A stretch of DNA of 25,813 bases from a virus: positions 1 through 25,813 of IMG/VR virus record IMGVR_UViG_3300023170_000155, one strand, 5' to 3'. Below are positions 14,857 through 22,405 of this stretch, piece after piece. The translations under genes and the position numbers were made by a program. How positions within the stretch are numbered: the stretch's first letter is position 1; each line of letters opens with the position of its first letter. The notes beneath the pieces were generated by a model. That model worked only from the letters and a program-made list of their open reading frames with translations. It had not been told where the DNA came from and did not search any database.

Positions 14857-17800
14857 ATGGCAAATGAAAAACAAACAAATCCATACGAAGGTTCAATACC
14901 AGTAGCGCAAAATCCTTATGCTGGAGCGGTTGCTGTAACAGAAATACCACCAGACCCCTACACAGGCGCTGAAGTTTTGGAAGAAAAAACACCAATAAAA
15001 CAAAATCTTTATAGAACTATAATTGGTGCTGGAAGAGATCTTTTATCTGGTACATTGGATTTTTATGGATTTAGTCAAAAGTTCAAACCAACTGAAATAT
15101 CAAAAGCTATTGTAAAAGCCAAAAAAGAAAAAGATACTGGAGCATTAAATATTTTAAACAATATTGTTAATCAAAAAAACATATATGAAGTTGCGGCAAA
15201 AGCAATCCCAACAATTGAAGAGCCTGAATTTAAAATGGATGTTGGTTTTCCAGAAGTAAAAATTGGAAAAAAAGAAATACCTTTAGGCTTAAAAGATGTT
15301 CCAGTAGGAAGTTTGGCTAGAGATATTATTGGTTTTGGAGGAGCTTATGCTGGTTTGGGAAGAGGCATAACAACTACTGGCGCAAAAAATATACCAGAAA
15401 TGATAAAGCAAGGAGCTAAAGTTATTGGGCTTGGTTCAGCTGCAGAACAGTTAGCATTTTCTCCAGATGAGCAAAGACTTTCTAATGTTATACAAGATAT
15501 TGCACCGAATGTTATAACAGAGTTTTTACAAGCAGACCCTGATGACAATGAGGCTTTGGCAAGATTTAAGATGGGTGTTGAGGGAGCTGGTTTAGCAATA
15601 CCAGTAGAGGCGTTATTTAGATTTGCTGGAAAATTAAGAGCTAATAAACAAATTGAAAAAACAAAACCTATTGAGGTTTCTGAGGAGCAAAAAATAATTC
15701 CTACAGAACCAGAAAAAATAGATTTCAAAACAGAAGCAATTACAGAAGGACCTTACGCTGGTGCAGAAGTTTCAGTCCCCCCAACAACTGGTAAAATGTT
15801 ACCTCCCAGTTTAAGAAATCCAGAGCCAAAAATAAAAAGAGTAAATAGTTTATTGTATGGTCGAATTCCAATGAACGATGAAGTTGCAGAAGAAATGGCT
15901 GCTGCTTTAGGTTATGATTTAGAAACCCTGCCTCTTATATATAGAGCTAAAAATGCTAAAGTAGGTCCAGACGGAAAGGTAATAAGCAGCGCTGATGATC
16001 GTTTGGCACAAGACCTAGATGAGCTTGGTTTTGCATCAAGAGTTGGTAAGGTTGGTACAAAAGAATTTGGTGAAACAACTTTTAGCGGCCAAGATGCCTT
16101 AGAAATATTAAGACAAAATCCTGTCTTACCAGAGTTTGAACAAACTTATATAAACTATATTACAAAAAACAAATCTATTGAAGAAACATTGGATTTATTA
16201 AAAAGAAATAATATAGATCCAAGAGGTATGACAGATGAACAACTTAGTGAAACTCTAAAACAAATAAACGAAAACGAATCTTATACATCTTTTGTAATAG
16301 ATGAAATAGAACTATCTAATATAGCGAAACAACAAACAGATGATTTATACCAACAAATGATGGCTAGAGAAAAAAGTCTTTCTATTACAAAAGAAGATTT
16401 AGCGCAAATACCTCCAAGAGAAACTATTGATGTTGTGCCAGCTAATTATGTAGAAAAAGATTTTGGTTTTAGTAAAAGACCTCCAAGAGTTGCTCTAGAT
16501 ATGGGTGATGATAAATTTGCTGGAAATATTAATTTAAACAAAATAAGCGAACCTACTGAAATTAAAAATATTATTAAAGAAATAGCAAAAGATAATGATA
16601 GTTTTGTAGAAGCAAGAAGGGGTGTTGTTAAGTTTGGAAGCAAGGGAGAAAATTTAGAAGCTTTATCTAGGGAGTTAGGTTTATCAGACTCAACATTATT
16701 AAAAAGAAAGATTGGACAAGCATTTAATTCTGAAGAAGCTTATGCTGCAAGACTTTTGTTTGATGAAGCATTAAAAGATGCTTATGATCTAGCAAATATA
16801 GCAAAAGGAGTAAATGCTTCACAAGTTGATTTAATAAAATTTGAAAACGCAATGGCTAGAGTTGCGTCTGTACAAGAACAAATTGCTGGAATAACAGCGG
16901 AAGCTGGTAGAGCATTAAGATCATTTAGAGAAACTGTTGGCCCAGCGTCATCAAAAAATCCTAAGTTAAGAGATAAATTAATTCAAGAATTTATTGCACA
17001 AAAAGGTGGAGATGATGTAATTAAAGATATAGCAAGAAAAATGACTATGCTCGATGATCCAGCTCAACTTGCTAAATTTGCAAGAGATCAATACAAACCA
17101 AAATTTATGGATTATGTTCAAGAGTTTTGGATTAATGCCTTATTATCATCCCCATCAACTCATATAGTAAATACGTTATCTAATACACTTGTTGCTGGAT
17201 TAACGCCTATAGAGTATATAACAGCAGCCGCAATTGGAAAAATTAGAGGTGGTGAAGATGTAGTTAGTTTGGGAGAAGCTGGAGCAAGATTATTGGGAAC
17301 TTTATATGGAACAATTGATGGTGTAAGGGCTGCTGGAAAAGCTATTATAGATGGAGAAGCAATAGACCCATTAACAAAATTAGAATTACAAAGACAAGAA
17401 ACCATACCTGGAGTTATTGGAAAAGCTGTTAGGTTGCCTGGAACTGCTTTAGTTGCTGAAGATGCTTTCTTTAAATCTATTGGTTATCGTCAAGAACTCT
17501 GGGGTAGAGCAGTAAGACAAGCTCAAAAAGAAAAAAAGGGAATTAAAAGAGCTTATGAATTAATGAGAAACCCAGAAGAACTTGCTCCAAATATTCATTT
17601 GGATGCGATAGACGCTGGTCGTTATCAAACATTTACCAATCCTTTAGGAACTGCTGGTAGATCATATCAAAAAATTGTTGGTAAATATCCAGTTTTAAGA
17701 TTTATAACGCCATTTGTTAGAACTCCTGTAAATATTGTTTCTTACGCTTTTGAAAGAACACCAGCAGGTATGCTTACTAATAAATATAAAGAAGCAATTA

Positions 17801-18801
17801 AAAAGGGCGGGCAAGAGGCAGATATTGCAAGAGCAAAATTAGCAGTTGGTGCGGCTATAGGTTCATCTGTTTTATATTATGCAAATTCTGGTTTGATTAC
17901 AGGAAGAGGTCCAGCAGATTCAAGAGAAAGATCTGTTTTAATGGAGACTGGTTGGCAACCATACTCATTAAAAATTGGAGATAAATATTATGGATATAAT
18001 CGTTTTGAACCAGTTGGAATACTTTTTGGAGTAACTGCTGATATGTCAGACATAGGAAAATATGTAGACAGACAATTAAGCAAAGAAGAAAACATAGAAA
18101 TAGGAAAATTAATGTCCATGCTTGCCGCTTCAATATCAGAGAACATAACTAATAAAACTTTTTTAACTGGTCTTAGTGATGTTGTTGAAATGTTAAATGA
18201 TCCAGACAGATATGGAGAAGCAACAATACAAAGATTTGCTTCTAGTTTTGTTCCAACATTTTCATATTATGAAAGAAAAGCAGACGATCCTGTTATAAGA
18301 GATGTCCAATCTTTTTCAGATGCGTTTGCAAACAGATTCCCAGAAATTGTTGGCGAAATAGGATTGCCAACATCAAAAGATTTGCCTGCTAAAAGAAATG
18401 TTTTTGGTGAAATAAGAACATTTACACCGACATACGCACCGCTAGGTGGAAGATACTCCCCTGTTAGAGTATCCACTAAAACAGATGATGTGGTATTTAA
18501 TGAGTTTGTAAAACTTGGATATTCTCCACCTATGCCTAAAAGAAATATTGGCAGCGTTGATTTAACTCCTCAACAATATGAAGATTTATTAGCAATACAA
18601 CAACTTTTACAAACTAAGCAAACTCTTGCTAAATTAATTATGTCACCTGGTTATAAGAAAAGTCTTAAATCAACAAAAGAAGAAGAGATAAGCAAAATAT
18701 TTAGATTAAATCAAGAAAAAGCTAGGGATCTTTTAAAGATTAAATATCCAGAAATTATAATAAAAGAAGCAAGAAGTTCTTTAGAAGAGCTAACGGAATA
18801 A
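14857..18801 (+). CDS. large ejection/internal core protein, 1314 aa
   Basis: The largest gene. The N-terminus has NPYEGS (8-13), NPYAGA (19-24) and DPYTGA (33-38), and a related GPYAGA at 298-303. A middle domain from about 350 to 750 is helical, charged and unassigned. The C-terminal third carries motifs seen in large phage internal or ejection proteins: FWINALLSSPSTHIVNTLSN near residue 757, FITPFVRTPVNIVSYAFER near 948, and a hydrophobic AKLAVGAAIGSSVLYYANSG near 992 that could insert in a membrane. No lysozyme or transglycosylase motif is obvious. It probably acts in DNA ejection across the cell envelope, with the two upstream proteins. The 10-bp gap before it has no strong ribosome site. 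Confidence 0.7.
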   Translation: MANEKQTNPYEGSIPVAQNPYAGAVAVTEIPPDPYTGAEVLEEKTPIKQNLYRTIIGAGRDLLSGTLDFYGFSQKFKPTEISKAIVKAKKEKDTGALNILNNIVNQKNIYEVAAKAIPTIEEPEFKMDVGFPEVKIGKKEIPLGLKDVPVGSLARDIIGFGGAYAGLGRGITTTGAKNIPEMIKQGAKVIGLGSAAEQLAFSPDEQRLSNVIQDIAPNVITEFLQADPDDNEALARFKMGVEGAGLAIPVEALFRFAGKLRANKQIEKTKPIEVSEEQKIIPTEPEKIDFKTEAITEGPYAGAEVSVPPTTGKMLPPSLRNPEPKIKRVNSLLYGRIPMNDEVAEEMAAALGYDLETLPLIYRAKNAKVGPDGKVISSADDRLAQDLDELGFASRVGKVGTKEFGETTFSGQDALEILRQNPVLPEFEQTYINYITKNKSIEETLDLLKRNNIDPRGMTDEQLSETLKQINENESYTSFVIDEIELSNIAKQQTDDLYQQMMAREKSLSITKEDLAQIPPRETIDVVPANYVEKDFGFSKRPPRVALDMGDDKFAGNINLNKISEPTEIKNIIKEIAKDNDSFVEARRGVVKFGSKGENLEALSRELGLSDSTLLKRKIGQAFNSEEAYAARLLFDEALKDAYDLANIAKGVNASQVDLIKFENAMARVASVQEQIAGITAEAGRALRSFRETVGPASSKNPKLRDKLIQEFIAQKGGDDVIKDIARKMTMLDDPAQLAKFARDQYKPKFMDYVQEFWINALLSSPSTHIVNTLSNTLVAGLTPIEYITAAAIGKIRGGEDVVSLGEAGARLLGTLYGTIDGVRAAGKAIIDGEAIDPLTKLELQRQETIPGVIGKAVRLPGTALVAEDAFFKSIGYRQELWGRAVRQAQKEKKGIKRAYELMRNPEELAPNIHLDAIDAGRYQTFTNPLGTAGRSYQKIVGKYPVLRFITPFVRTPVNIVSYAFERTPAGMLTNKYKEAIKKGGQEADIARAKLAVGAAIGSSVLYYANSGLITGRGPADSRERSVLMETGWQPYSLKIGDKYYGYNRFEPVGILFGVTADMSDIGKYVDRQLSKEENIEIGKLMSMLAASISENITNKTFLTGLSDVVEMLNDPDRYGEATIQRFASSFVPTFSYYERKADDPVIRDVQSFSDAFANRFPEIVGEIGLPTSKDLPAKRNVFGEIRTFTPTYAPLGGRYSPVRVSTKTDDVVFNEFVKLGYSPPMPKRNIGSVDLTPQQYEDLLAIQQLLQTKQTLAKLIMSPGYKKSLKSTKEEEISKIFRLNQEKARDLLKIKYPEIIIKEARSSLEELTE

Positions 18802-18805
18802 CCCC

Positions 18806-19219
18806 ATGGCACGCCAATCAGAAAGAGTTGGCCGATCTGGAGAATACTTAGTAGCCTCGCTACTTTCTTTATATGCTGATACTGTGGTTATCGTTCCACA
18901 TAGCGCAGAAGCAGACATCATCTTTGACGTAGACCACACGCTTTATAAATGCCAGGTTAAAACACAATCTAAAATAAGAAACCATAGAGTGTCATGGGAG
19001 TATGACTTTAGGCGTGGTTCGTTTACCAAAAAAAGACATTATGAAAAAAATGCAATAGATGTTTATGCTTTGGTTGCATTAGACCCACAAAAAGTTATCT
19101 TTACTTTTCCAGACGGAAGCAAACAGAAAACTATTAAAGACGAAGAGATGCAAGCGATGGACTCGCTTACTAATGTCAAAAACCTATTTAAAGAGCTTCG
19201 ATGTCAACAGACACCTTAG
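18806..19219 (+). CDS. PD-(D/E)XK nuclease-like protein
   Basis: A 137-residue protein with the motif order of small PD-(D/E)XK nucleases (PDDEXK_5 type): N-terminal helix RSGEYLVASLLS with Glu13, Asp37 in AEADIIF, then the Q-x-K pair Gln50/Lys52 in YKCQVKTQS (Gln replacing Glu, as in several family members), and IDVYALVAL at 84-92. The N-terminus GRSGEYLVA suggests a metal-dependent DNA-cleaving or resolvase-like role. It is the last plus-strand gene of the late arm. Its last 32 bp overlap the end of the convergent minus-strand gene. Activity is not certain because one acidic residue is Gln. Confidence 0.65.
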   Translation: MARQSERVGRSGEYLVASLLSLYADTVVIVPHSAEADIIFDVDHTLYKCQVKTQSKIRNHRVSWEYDFRRGSFTKKRHYEKNAIDVYALVALDPQKVIFTFPDGSKQKTIKDEEMQAMDSLTNVKNLFKELRCQQTP

Positions 19220-19403
19220 GTTCTTCATAATATTTAGCAGAGTTCATACCTAATGATATTAGATATTCAGCCACTTCATGTGGTTGTTTCTGCTCACTCT
19301 TACAAAAGTTTTTAAACTTTTCTGCAAGGTGTTTGTTTACATATATAGGTTTTCTTCCGTTTCTTTCTTTTAAGATTCGATCATCAAACTCATATAAGTT
19401 CAT
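19188..19403 (-). CDS. ribbon-helix-helix-like DNA-binding protein, 71 aa
   Basis: A 71-residue protein. Residues about 17-54 (RKPIYVNKHLAEKFKNFCKS, then QKQPHEVAEYLISLGMNS) fit a ribbon-helix-helix pattern: a short strand, helix 1, turn, helix 2. Such proteins repress transcription as dimers. Its ribosome site AAGGAGGT (19415-19408) is strong and lies inside a 6-bp inverted repeat. The ORF is 21 bp downstream of the DUF3310 stop on the same strand, so the two form an operon. Its 3' end overlaps the plus-strand nuclease gene. The fold assignment is moderate because the strand is only partly typical. Confidence 0.6.
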   Translation of the reverse strand: MNLYEFDDRILKERNGRKPIYVNKHLAEKFKNFCKSEQKQPHEVAEYLISLGMNSAKYYEEPKVSVDIEAL

Positions 19404-19404
19404 G

Positions 19405-19421
19405 TTTACCTCCTTGGTAAA
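19405..19421 (-). promoter_or_regulatory. 6-bp inverted repeat containing the ribosome site
   Basis: TTTACC (19405-19410) and GGTAAA (19416-19421) are perfect inverted copies around five bases. On the minus-strand mRNA this places AAGGAGGU in the loop and 3' arm, right before the AUG of the 71-residue protein. It could be an RNA hairpin controlling translation or a DNA operator. Confidence 0.5.
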
Positions 19422-19424
19422 TCC

Positions 19425-19718
19425 CTACAACTCCTCGTAATATCTAACTAACTCGTTGAGATACCATTGACATTTTTTTAAGTCCTGTATGTTCTCTTCT
19501 TTATTCTTATGTCTATATAAATACTTCCAGATGTTACCCTCTAAATAAGCTGCATATCCTTTAGAACCAACTCTATCTCTGATTAGTTCTATGCACTCTA
19601 TCTTTCCTTGGTAATGTGCTGGTTTATTAACCATATCTGGTTTTATATCAGTTACATTATCCTGTCCGTTTTTACGAACTCGATCCCACTCTTCTTTTTT
19701 AATATCGTCTATCGACAT
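19425..19718 (-). CDS. DUF3310 protein (SaV-like; T7 gp1.7-related group)
   Basis: A 97-residue protein with the DUF3310 signature: VNKPAHYQGKIECIELI (residues 30-46), then YLEGNIWKYLYRHKNKE (58-74) and DLKKCQWYLNELV (79-91). DUF3310 proteins are small phage proteins that include the nucleotide-kinase-like gp1.7 of T7; the function in most members is unproven. The ribosome site AAGGAG (19731-19726) is 7 nt before ATG 19718. It is the first gene of a two-gene minus-strand operon, transcribed from an extended -10 promoter in the divergent gap. Confidence 0.85.
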   Translation of the reverse strand: MSIDDIKKEEWDRVRKNGQDNVTDIKPDMVNKPAHYQGKIECIELIRDRVGSKGYAAYLEGNIWKYLYRHKNKEENIQDLKKCQWYLNELVRYYEEL

Positions 19719-19746
19719 ATTTTTACTCCTTTTTTTAAATTAACTG

Positions 19747-19775
19747 TTGTATTCAAGTACATTTACATATATATT
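19747..19775 (+). promoter_or_regulatory. rightward sigma70-type promoter for the replication module
   Basis: TTGTAT at 19747-19752 and TATATT at 19770-19775 are 17 bp apart, predicting a start near 19782 and a leader of about 24 nt that includes GGGAG before ATG 19806. It overlaps the leftward promoter. Confidence 0.5.
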
Positions 19776-19781
19776 ATAACA
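19773..19781 (-). promoter_or_regulatory. leftward extended -10 promoter
   Basis: On the minus strand the sequence reads TGTTATAAT, a perfect TGn-TATAAT extended -10. The predicted start is near 19766, giving a 48-nt leader for the DUF3310 gene. No -35 is needed for such promoters and none is evident. Confidence 0.6.
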
Positions 19782-19805
19782 AATCAAAATAAAAAGGGAG
19801 ATTAA

Positions 19806-20006
19806 ATGGAAAAAGAAAAAACTTTTCTTGATACTAAACAACTCGCTCAAAGGTGGAGTAGATCTCCAAGAACGATAGAGGGATGGCGCGCAAAAAAGAC
19901 TGGGCCAGACTATCTAAACCTTAACGGTAAAATTTTATATGATATTGACGAAATCATAAGAGCAGAGGAAGAAGCAAGGGTATCACATGAAGCACGCCAA
20001 ACTTAG
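19806..20006 (+). CDS. HTH_17-type DNA-binding protein (excisionase/regulator-like)
   Basis: A 66-residue protein with the motif order of an HTH_17 domain: FLDTKQLAQRWSRSPRTIEGWRAK (helix-turn-helix), GPDYLNLNGKILYDIDEI (wing), and a charged C-terminal helix. The domain occurs in phage excisionases, Xis-like and small regulators. It is the first gene of the rightward module and lies directly beside the divergent promoters, so a regulatory role at that site is attractive but inferred. Ribosome site GGGAG lies 5 nt before ATG 19806. Its end overlaps the next gene by 20 bp. No integrase is seen in the window. Confidence 0.75.
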   Translation: MEKEKTFLDTKQLAQRWSRSPRTIEGWRAKKTGPDYLNLNGKILYDIDEIIRAEEEARVSHEARQT

Positions 20007-20724
20007 CCCATCAGCAGCTGAAAAATGGACTAATTGCCCTGGTATGCCAACATTGGCAGCCAAGGTTGATTATCAAGTCGGTTTACCAGCCGCTGTTGGT
20101 ACTTTGATTCACAACATGACAGAACAACTCTTAAAGGGATTCTTAGTTGATGTGACACTTGAAGATTATTGGCTTGGTAAAAAAGAATATGTAGAAGATT
20201 TTGAAATAGAAGTCGACCAAGACATGATTGATTGTGCAAAGATTTATGTGGATTATGTACAAGAACGAGCAAAAAGATTAAACGGCAAACTATTAGTAGA
20301 ACAAAAAGTAAGACTGCAAGAAATATCAGAAGATTTATATGGTTATGCAGATGCACTAATTATCACTCCACATAAAATGTGCGTGATAGATTTAAAGACA
20401 GGTAAATATCCTGTTAGTCCAGAACACAACAAACAAGCCATGATATATGCAATAGGTGCATTATCTCGTTATGGTAATGAAGATACTGAAGTAGAGATAA
20501 CAATAGTCCAACCTCGCGCAACGTGGGGAGGCGGACCTATAAAGACTTGGACCACCACCGCTGAATTTCTGGTGGATTGGGCATACGATTTCTTACAGCC
20601 GCGCGTGGAAGCGTGCTTGGAAGAAAACCCTGTATTTGTTTATGGGGATCATTGTCGCTTTTGTAACGCAAGAAGCATCTGCGATTTATATAAACAATAT
20701 AATAAAGGAGAAACTAATGAGTGA
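19987..20724 (+). CDS. DUF2800 Cas4/RecB-like PD-(D/E)XK nuclease with predicted Fe-S cluster
   Basis: A 245-residue protein. N-terminal LSPSAAEKWTNCPGMP with Cys17, then GTLIHNMTEQLL with His42, Asp122 in GYADALI, Asp135 and Lys137 in VIDLKTGK, Gln150 and Tyr154 in KQAMIYAIGAL, and a C-terminal cluster HCRFCNARSIC (Cys223, 226, 232). The four Cys (17, 223, 226, 232) match a Cas4/AddB-like 4Fe-4S site, and the H-D-D-K set matches RecB-family nucleases. The likely role is 5'-3' or single-strand DNA end processing for recombination. The ATG overlaps the HTH gene by 20 bp. It is followed directly by an 88-residue protein and a Sak4-like ATPase. Confidence 0.85.
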   Translation: MKHAKLSPSAAEKWTNCPGMPTLAAKVDYQVGLPAAVGTLIHNMTEQLLKGFLVDVTLEDYWLGKKEYVEDFEIEVDQDMIDCAKIYVDYVQERAKRLNGKLLVEQKVRLQEISEDLYGYADALIITPHKMCVIDLKTGKYPVSPEHNKQAMIYAIGALSRYGNEDTEVEITIVQPRATWGGGPIKTWTTTAEFLVDWAYDFLQPRVEACLEENPVFVYGDHCRFCNARSICDLYKQYNKGETNE

Positions 20725-20983
20725 AGAAAATAAAACTGAAGCTGAAGAGCTAACAGTTAAGTTTGCTGACGATGGCAAGGAGCATAAAGTTAATGATATG
20801 CCAGATGAAGCAAAACAACTTTATATTCGTTGGCAAGAGAAAAGACGAATCAGAGATGAGTTTATTATCAAAGCCAACAACGATATAGATGACTTAAATA
20901 CTTTACTTTCATCTTACGAAGCTCGTATGCGAAACATATTAGAGCCAGTAGAAGAAGAAAAAAAGATTGAGGTGTCTAAATGA
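20717..20983 (+). CDS. small acidic helical protein, 88 aa
   Basis: Start chosen at ATG 20717, which has AAGGAG 6 nt upstream and overlaps the nuclease stop by 8 bp; a longer in-frame form from 20636 lies inside the nuclease gene. The product has an acidic N-terminus, a short strand-like ELTVKFADDGKEHKVNDMP, then a long charged helix (LYIRWQEKRRIRDEFIIKA, then DDLNTLLSSYEARM). The layout, a beta hairpin followed by a coiled coil, resembles small helper proteins encoded next to phage recombinases. Function is unknown. The stop overlaps the next ATG (ATGA). Confidence 0.6.
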   Translation: MSEENKTEAEELTVKFADDGKEHKVNDMPDEAKQLYIRWQEKRRIRDEFIIKANNDIDDLNTLLSSYEARMRNILEPVEEEKKIEVSK

Positions 20984-21702
20984 GTTTAGCTGATATACGA
21001 AAGAAGTCTAAACAGAAACCACCAAGAATTATTGTTCATGGTGAAGCAGCTGTTGGTAAGACTTATTTAGCATCACAAACTAGAAACCCAATTATGTTAG
21101 ACGTTGAAGATGGTCTAGGTAAAATTCAAATGGACCATATACCATGTAAAACATACTCTGATGTAATGAGTAATTTAGATGAACTAGCAAATGAAAAACA
21201 TGAATATAAAACTGTTTGTGTTGATTCACTTGATTGGTTTGAACGATTACTTTGGGATAAAGTTTGTGAAGATAATAGCTGGAAATCAATAGATCAACCT
21301 AGCTATGGTAAAGGTTATGCAGAGACACTTCGATATTGGGGTGAGTATGTAGAAAAGCTTAATAGACTAAGAGATAAAGGAATGATGATATTCCAAATAT
21401 GTCATAGTGAGGTTAGAAAAGTGGAAGATCCACGAATCGAAGCTTACGATAGATATTCTCTTAAACTTCATAAAAAAGCTGCGGCATTGTTATTAGAACA
21501 TTCTGATGCGTGCTTTTTTGCAGCTAAGAAGTTAGGAACTATTAAGGTGCAAGGTAAGAGTGGTATGACTACTAAAACTGTGTCTGGCGATAGAATCATC
21601 TACACCAACAACGACCCAGCTTATCTTGCAAAAAACAGATATAACTTACCAGACGAATTACCAATGGATTGGAACGCAATTCGTGAGGAAATGTTGAAGT
21701 GA
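20980..21702 (+). CDS. Sak4-like / AAA_24 RecA-fold ATPase
   Basis: A 240-residue ATPase. The Walker A motif is GEAAVGKT (21-28), and the Walker B-like strand is KTVCVDSLDWF (77-87) with Asp82. MIFQICHSEVRK (136-147) carries a conserved His. The C-terminus (PDELPMDWNAIREEML) is typical of phage AAA_24 nucleotide-binding proteins. Several members act as single-strand annealing or RecA-like recombinases (Sak4 group). Its neighbours, a Cas4-like nuclease and a DUF669/SSB-like protein, are the usual partners in phage recombination modules, so a role in homologous recombination and replication is likely. The GTG start of the next gene overlaps its TGA. Confidence 0.8.
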   Translation: MSLADIRKKSKQKPPRIIVHGEAAVGKTYLASQTRNPIMLDVEDGLGKIQMDHIPCKTYSDVMSNLDELANEKHEYKTVCVDSLDWFERLLWDKVCEDNSWKSIDQPSYGKGYAETLRYWGEYVEKLNRLRDKGMMIFQICHSEVRKVEDPRIEAYDRYSLKLHKKAAALLLEHSDACFFAAKKLGTIKVQGKSGMTTKTVSGDRIIYTNNDPAYLAKNRYNLPDELPMDWNAIREEMLK

Positions 21703-21899
21703 GTATCTTATCTGATATTGATGTGGTACAGAGAGATCTTGACAGGATAACTGCAAGACTTGATTCATTATTAACTAAGGTTGATTTTGAAGCTGAGTCT
21801 TATCCAGTTGAAACCTACGATAGGCTTTCTGATTTAAAAAAGGATTGTGAGGATTTGAATGAGTATCTAAATACTTATTCGTCTTACGATCCTGGTTAA
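21699..21899 (+). CDS. small coiled-coil protein, 66 aa
   Basis: GTG start at 21699 overlapping the ATPase TGA (GTGA). The product (MSILSDIDVVQRDLDRITARL...) is almost entirely helical with heptad-like Leu/Ile/Val spacing (DIDVVQRDLDRITARLDSLL, then LSDLKKDCEDLNEYL). Acidic overall. It sits between the Sak4-like ATPase and the SSB-like gene, which suggests an accessory role in recombination. No family is recognised. Confidence 0.55.
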   Translation: MSILSDIDVVQRDLDRITARLDSLLTKVDFEAESYPVETYDRLSDLKKDCEDLNEYLNTYSSYDPG

Positions 21900-21916
21900 T
21901 CTAAAAGGAGTAAAAA

Positions 21917-22405
21917 ATGGATTTAAGTAATTTTAATGTAGATACCTCTAATGAGGGTAAATCGGTTGTTGAACCAGGTAGGCACGTTCTACATTGGCAA
22001 GGCGAAGATGAAGATTTAGTAGAGGGTAGAAATGGTTGGCGTGGTTGTAAAATGTATTTTGAAATAGATGGTACAAGCATAAGACTAAATCATACCTTTA
22101 CTGTTGGTCACGATAACGAAAATTATGTAAAGAGTGGTGTTAAATCAATGATGCTTATGGCAGAAGCTATGGGTATTAAAGAACCACCAAAAGATACATC
22201 AACTGCTTTTATTGGTAAAAGTGTCTCAGCTGAATTAGTCAAAGATGAAAATGGTTATCTAAAGATTAATGAGGATTGGGGTAGAACTTGGCAAGCTACT
22301 GATAAAAAAGCAGAAGTTGTTGATGATAACATTAAAGTAAGTCCGTCTGAAGCAGACCTAGAAGCTATGGGTTCTACTGATTTAGATGATGACACACCAT
22401 TTTAA
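21917..22405 (+). CDS. DUF669-like single-stranded DNA-binding protein
   Basis: A 162-residue protein. A beta-rich N-terminal domain (PGRHVLHWQGEDEDLVEGRNGWRG... with aromatic residues, CKMYFEIDGTSIRLNHTF) is followed by a helical part (VKSGVKSMMLMAEAMG), and an acidic tail ending DLDDDTPF. That tail resembles the C-terminal peptide (DDDIPF) by which bacterial SSB recruits partner enzymes. Phage DUF669 proteins are believed to be SSB-like. Its neighbour is a Sak4-like ATPase. It probably coats ssDNA during replication and recruits host or phage enzymes. Ribosome site AAGGAG lies 6 nt upstream. The stop overlaps the next gene by 20 bp. Confidence 0.75.
   Translation: MDLSNFNVDTSNEGKSVVEPGRHVLHWQGEDEDLVEGRNGWRGCKMYFEIDGTSIRLNHTFTVGHDNENYVKSGVKSMMLMAEAMGIKEPPKDTSTAFIGKSVSAELVKDENGYLKINEDWGRTWQATDKKAEVVDDNIKVSPSEADLEAMGSTDLDDDTPF

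Noticed and set aside
19608-19805. Plus-strand ORF opposite DUF3310 and the divergent gap
   Set aside because: The DUF3310 signature on the other strand is clear, and this ORF is low-complexity aromatic sequence with promoters inside it.
20636-20716. Longer form of the 88-residue protein starting inside the DUF2800 gene
   Set aside because: ATG 20717 has AAGGAG at the right spacing, and the extra 27 residues overlap the Fe-S cluster codons of the nuclease.
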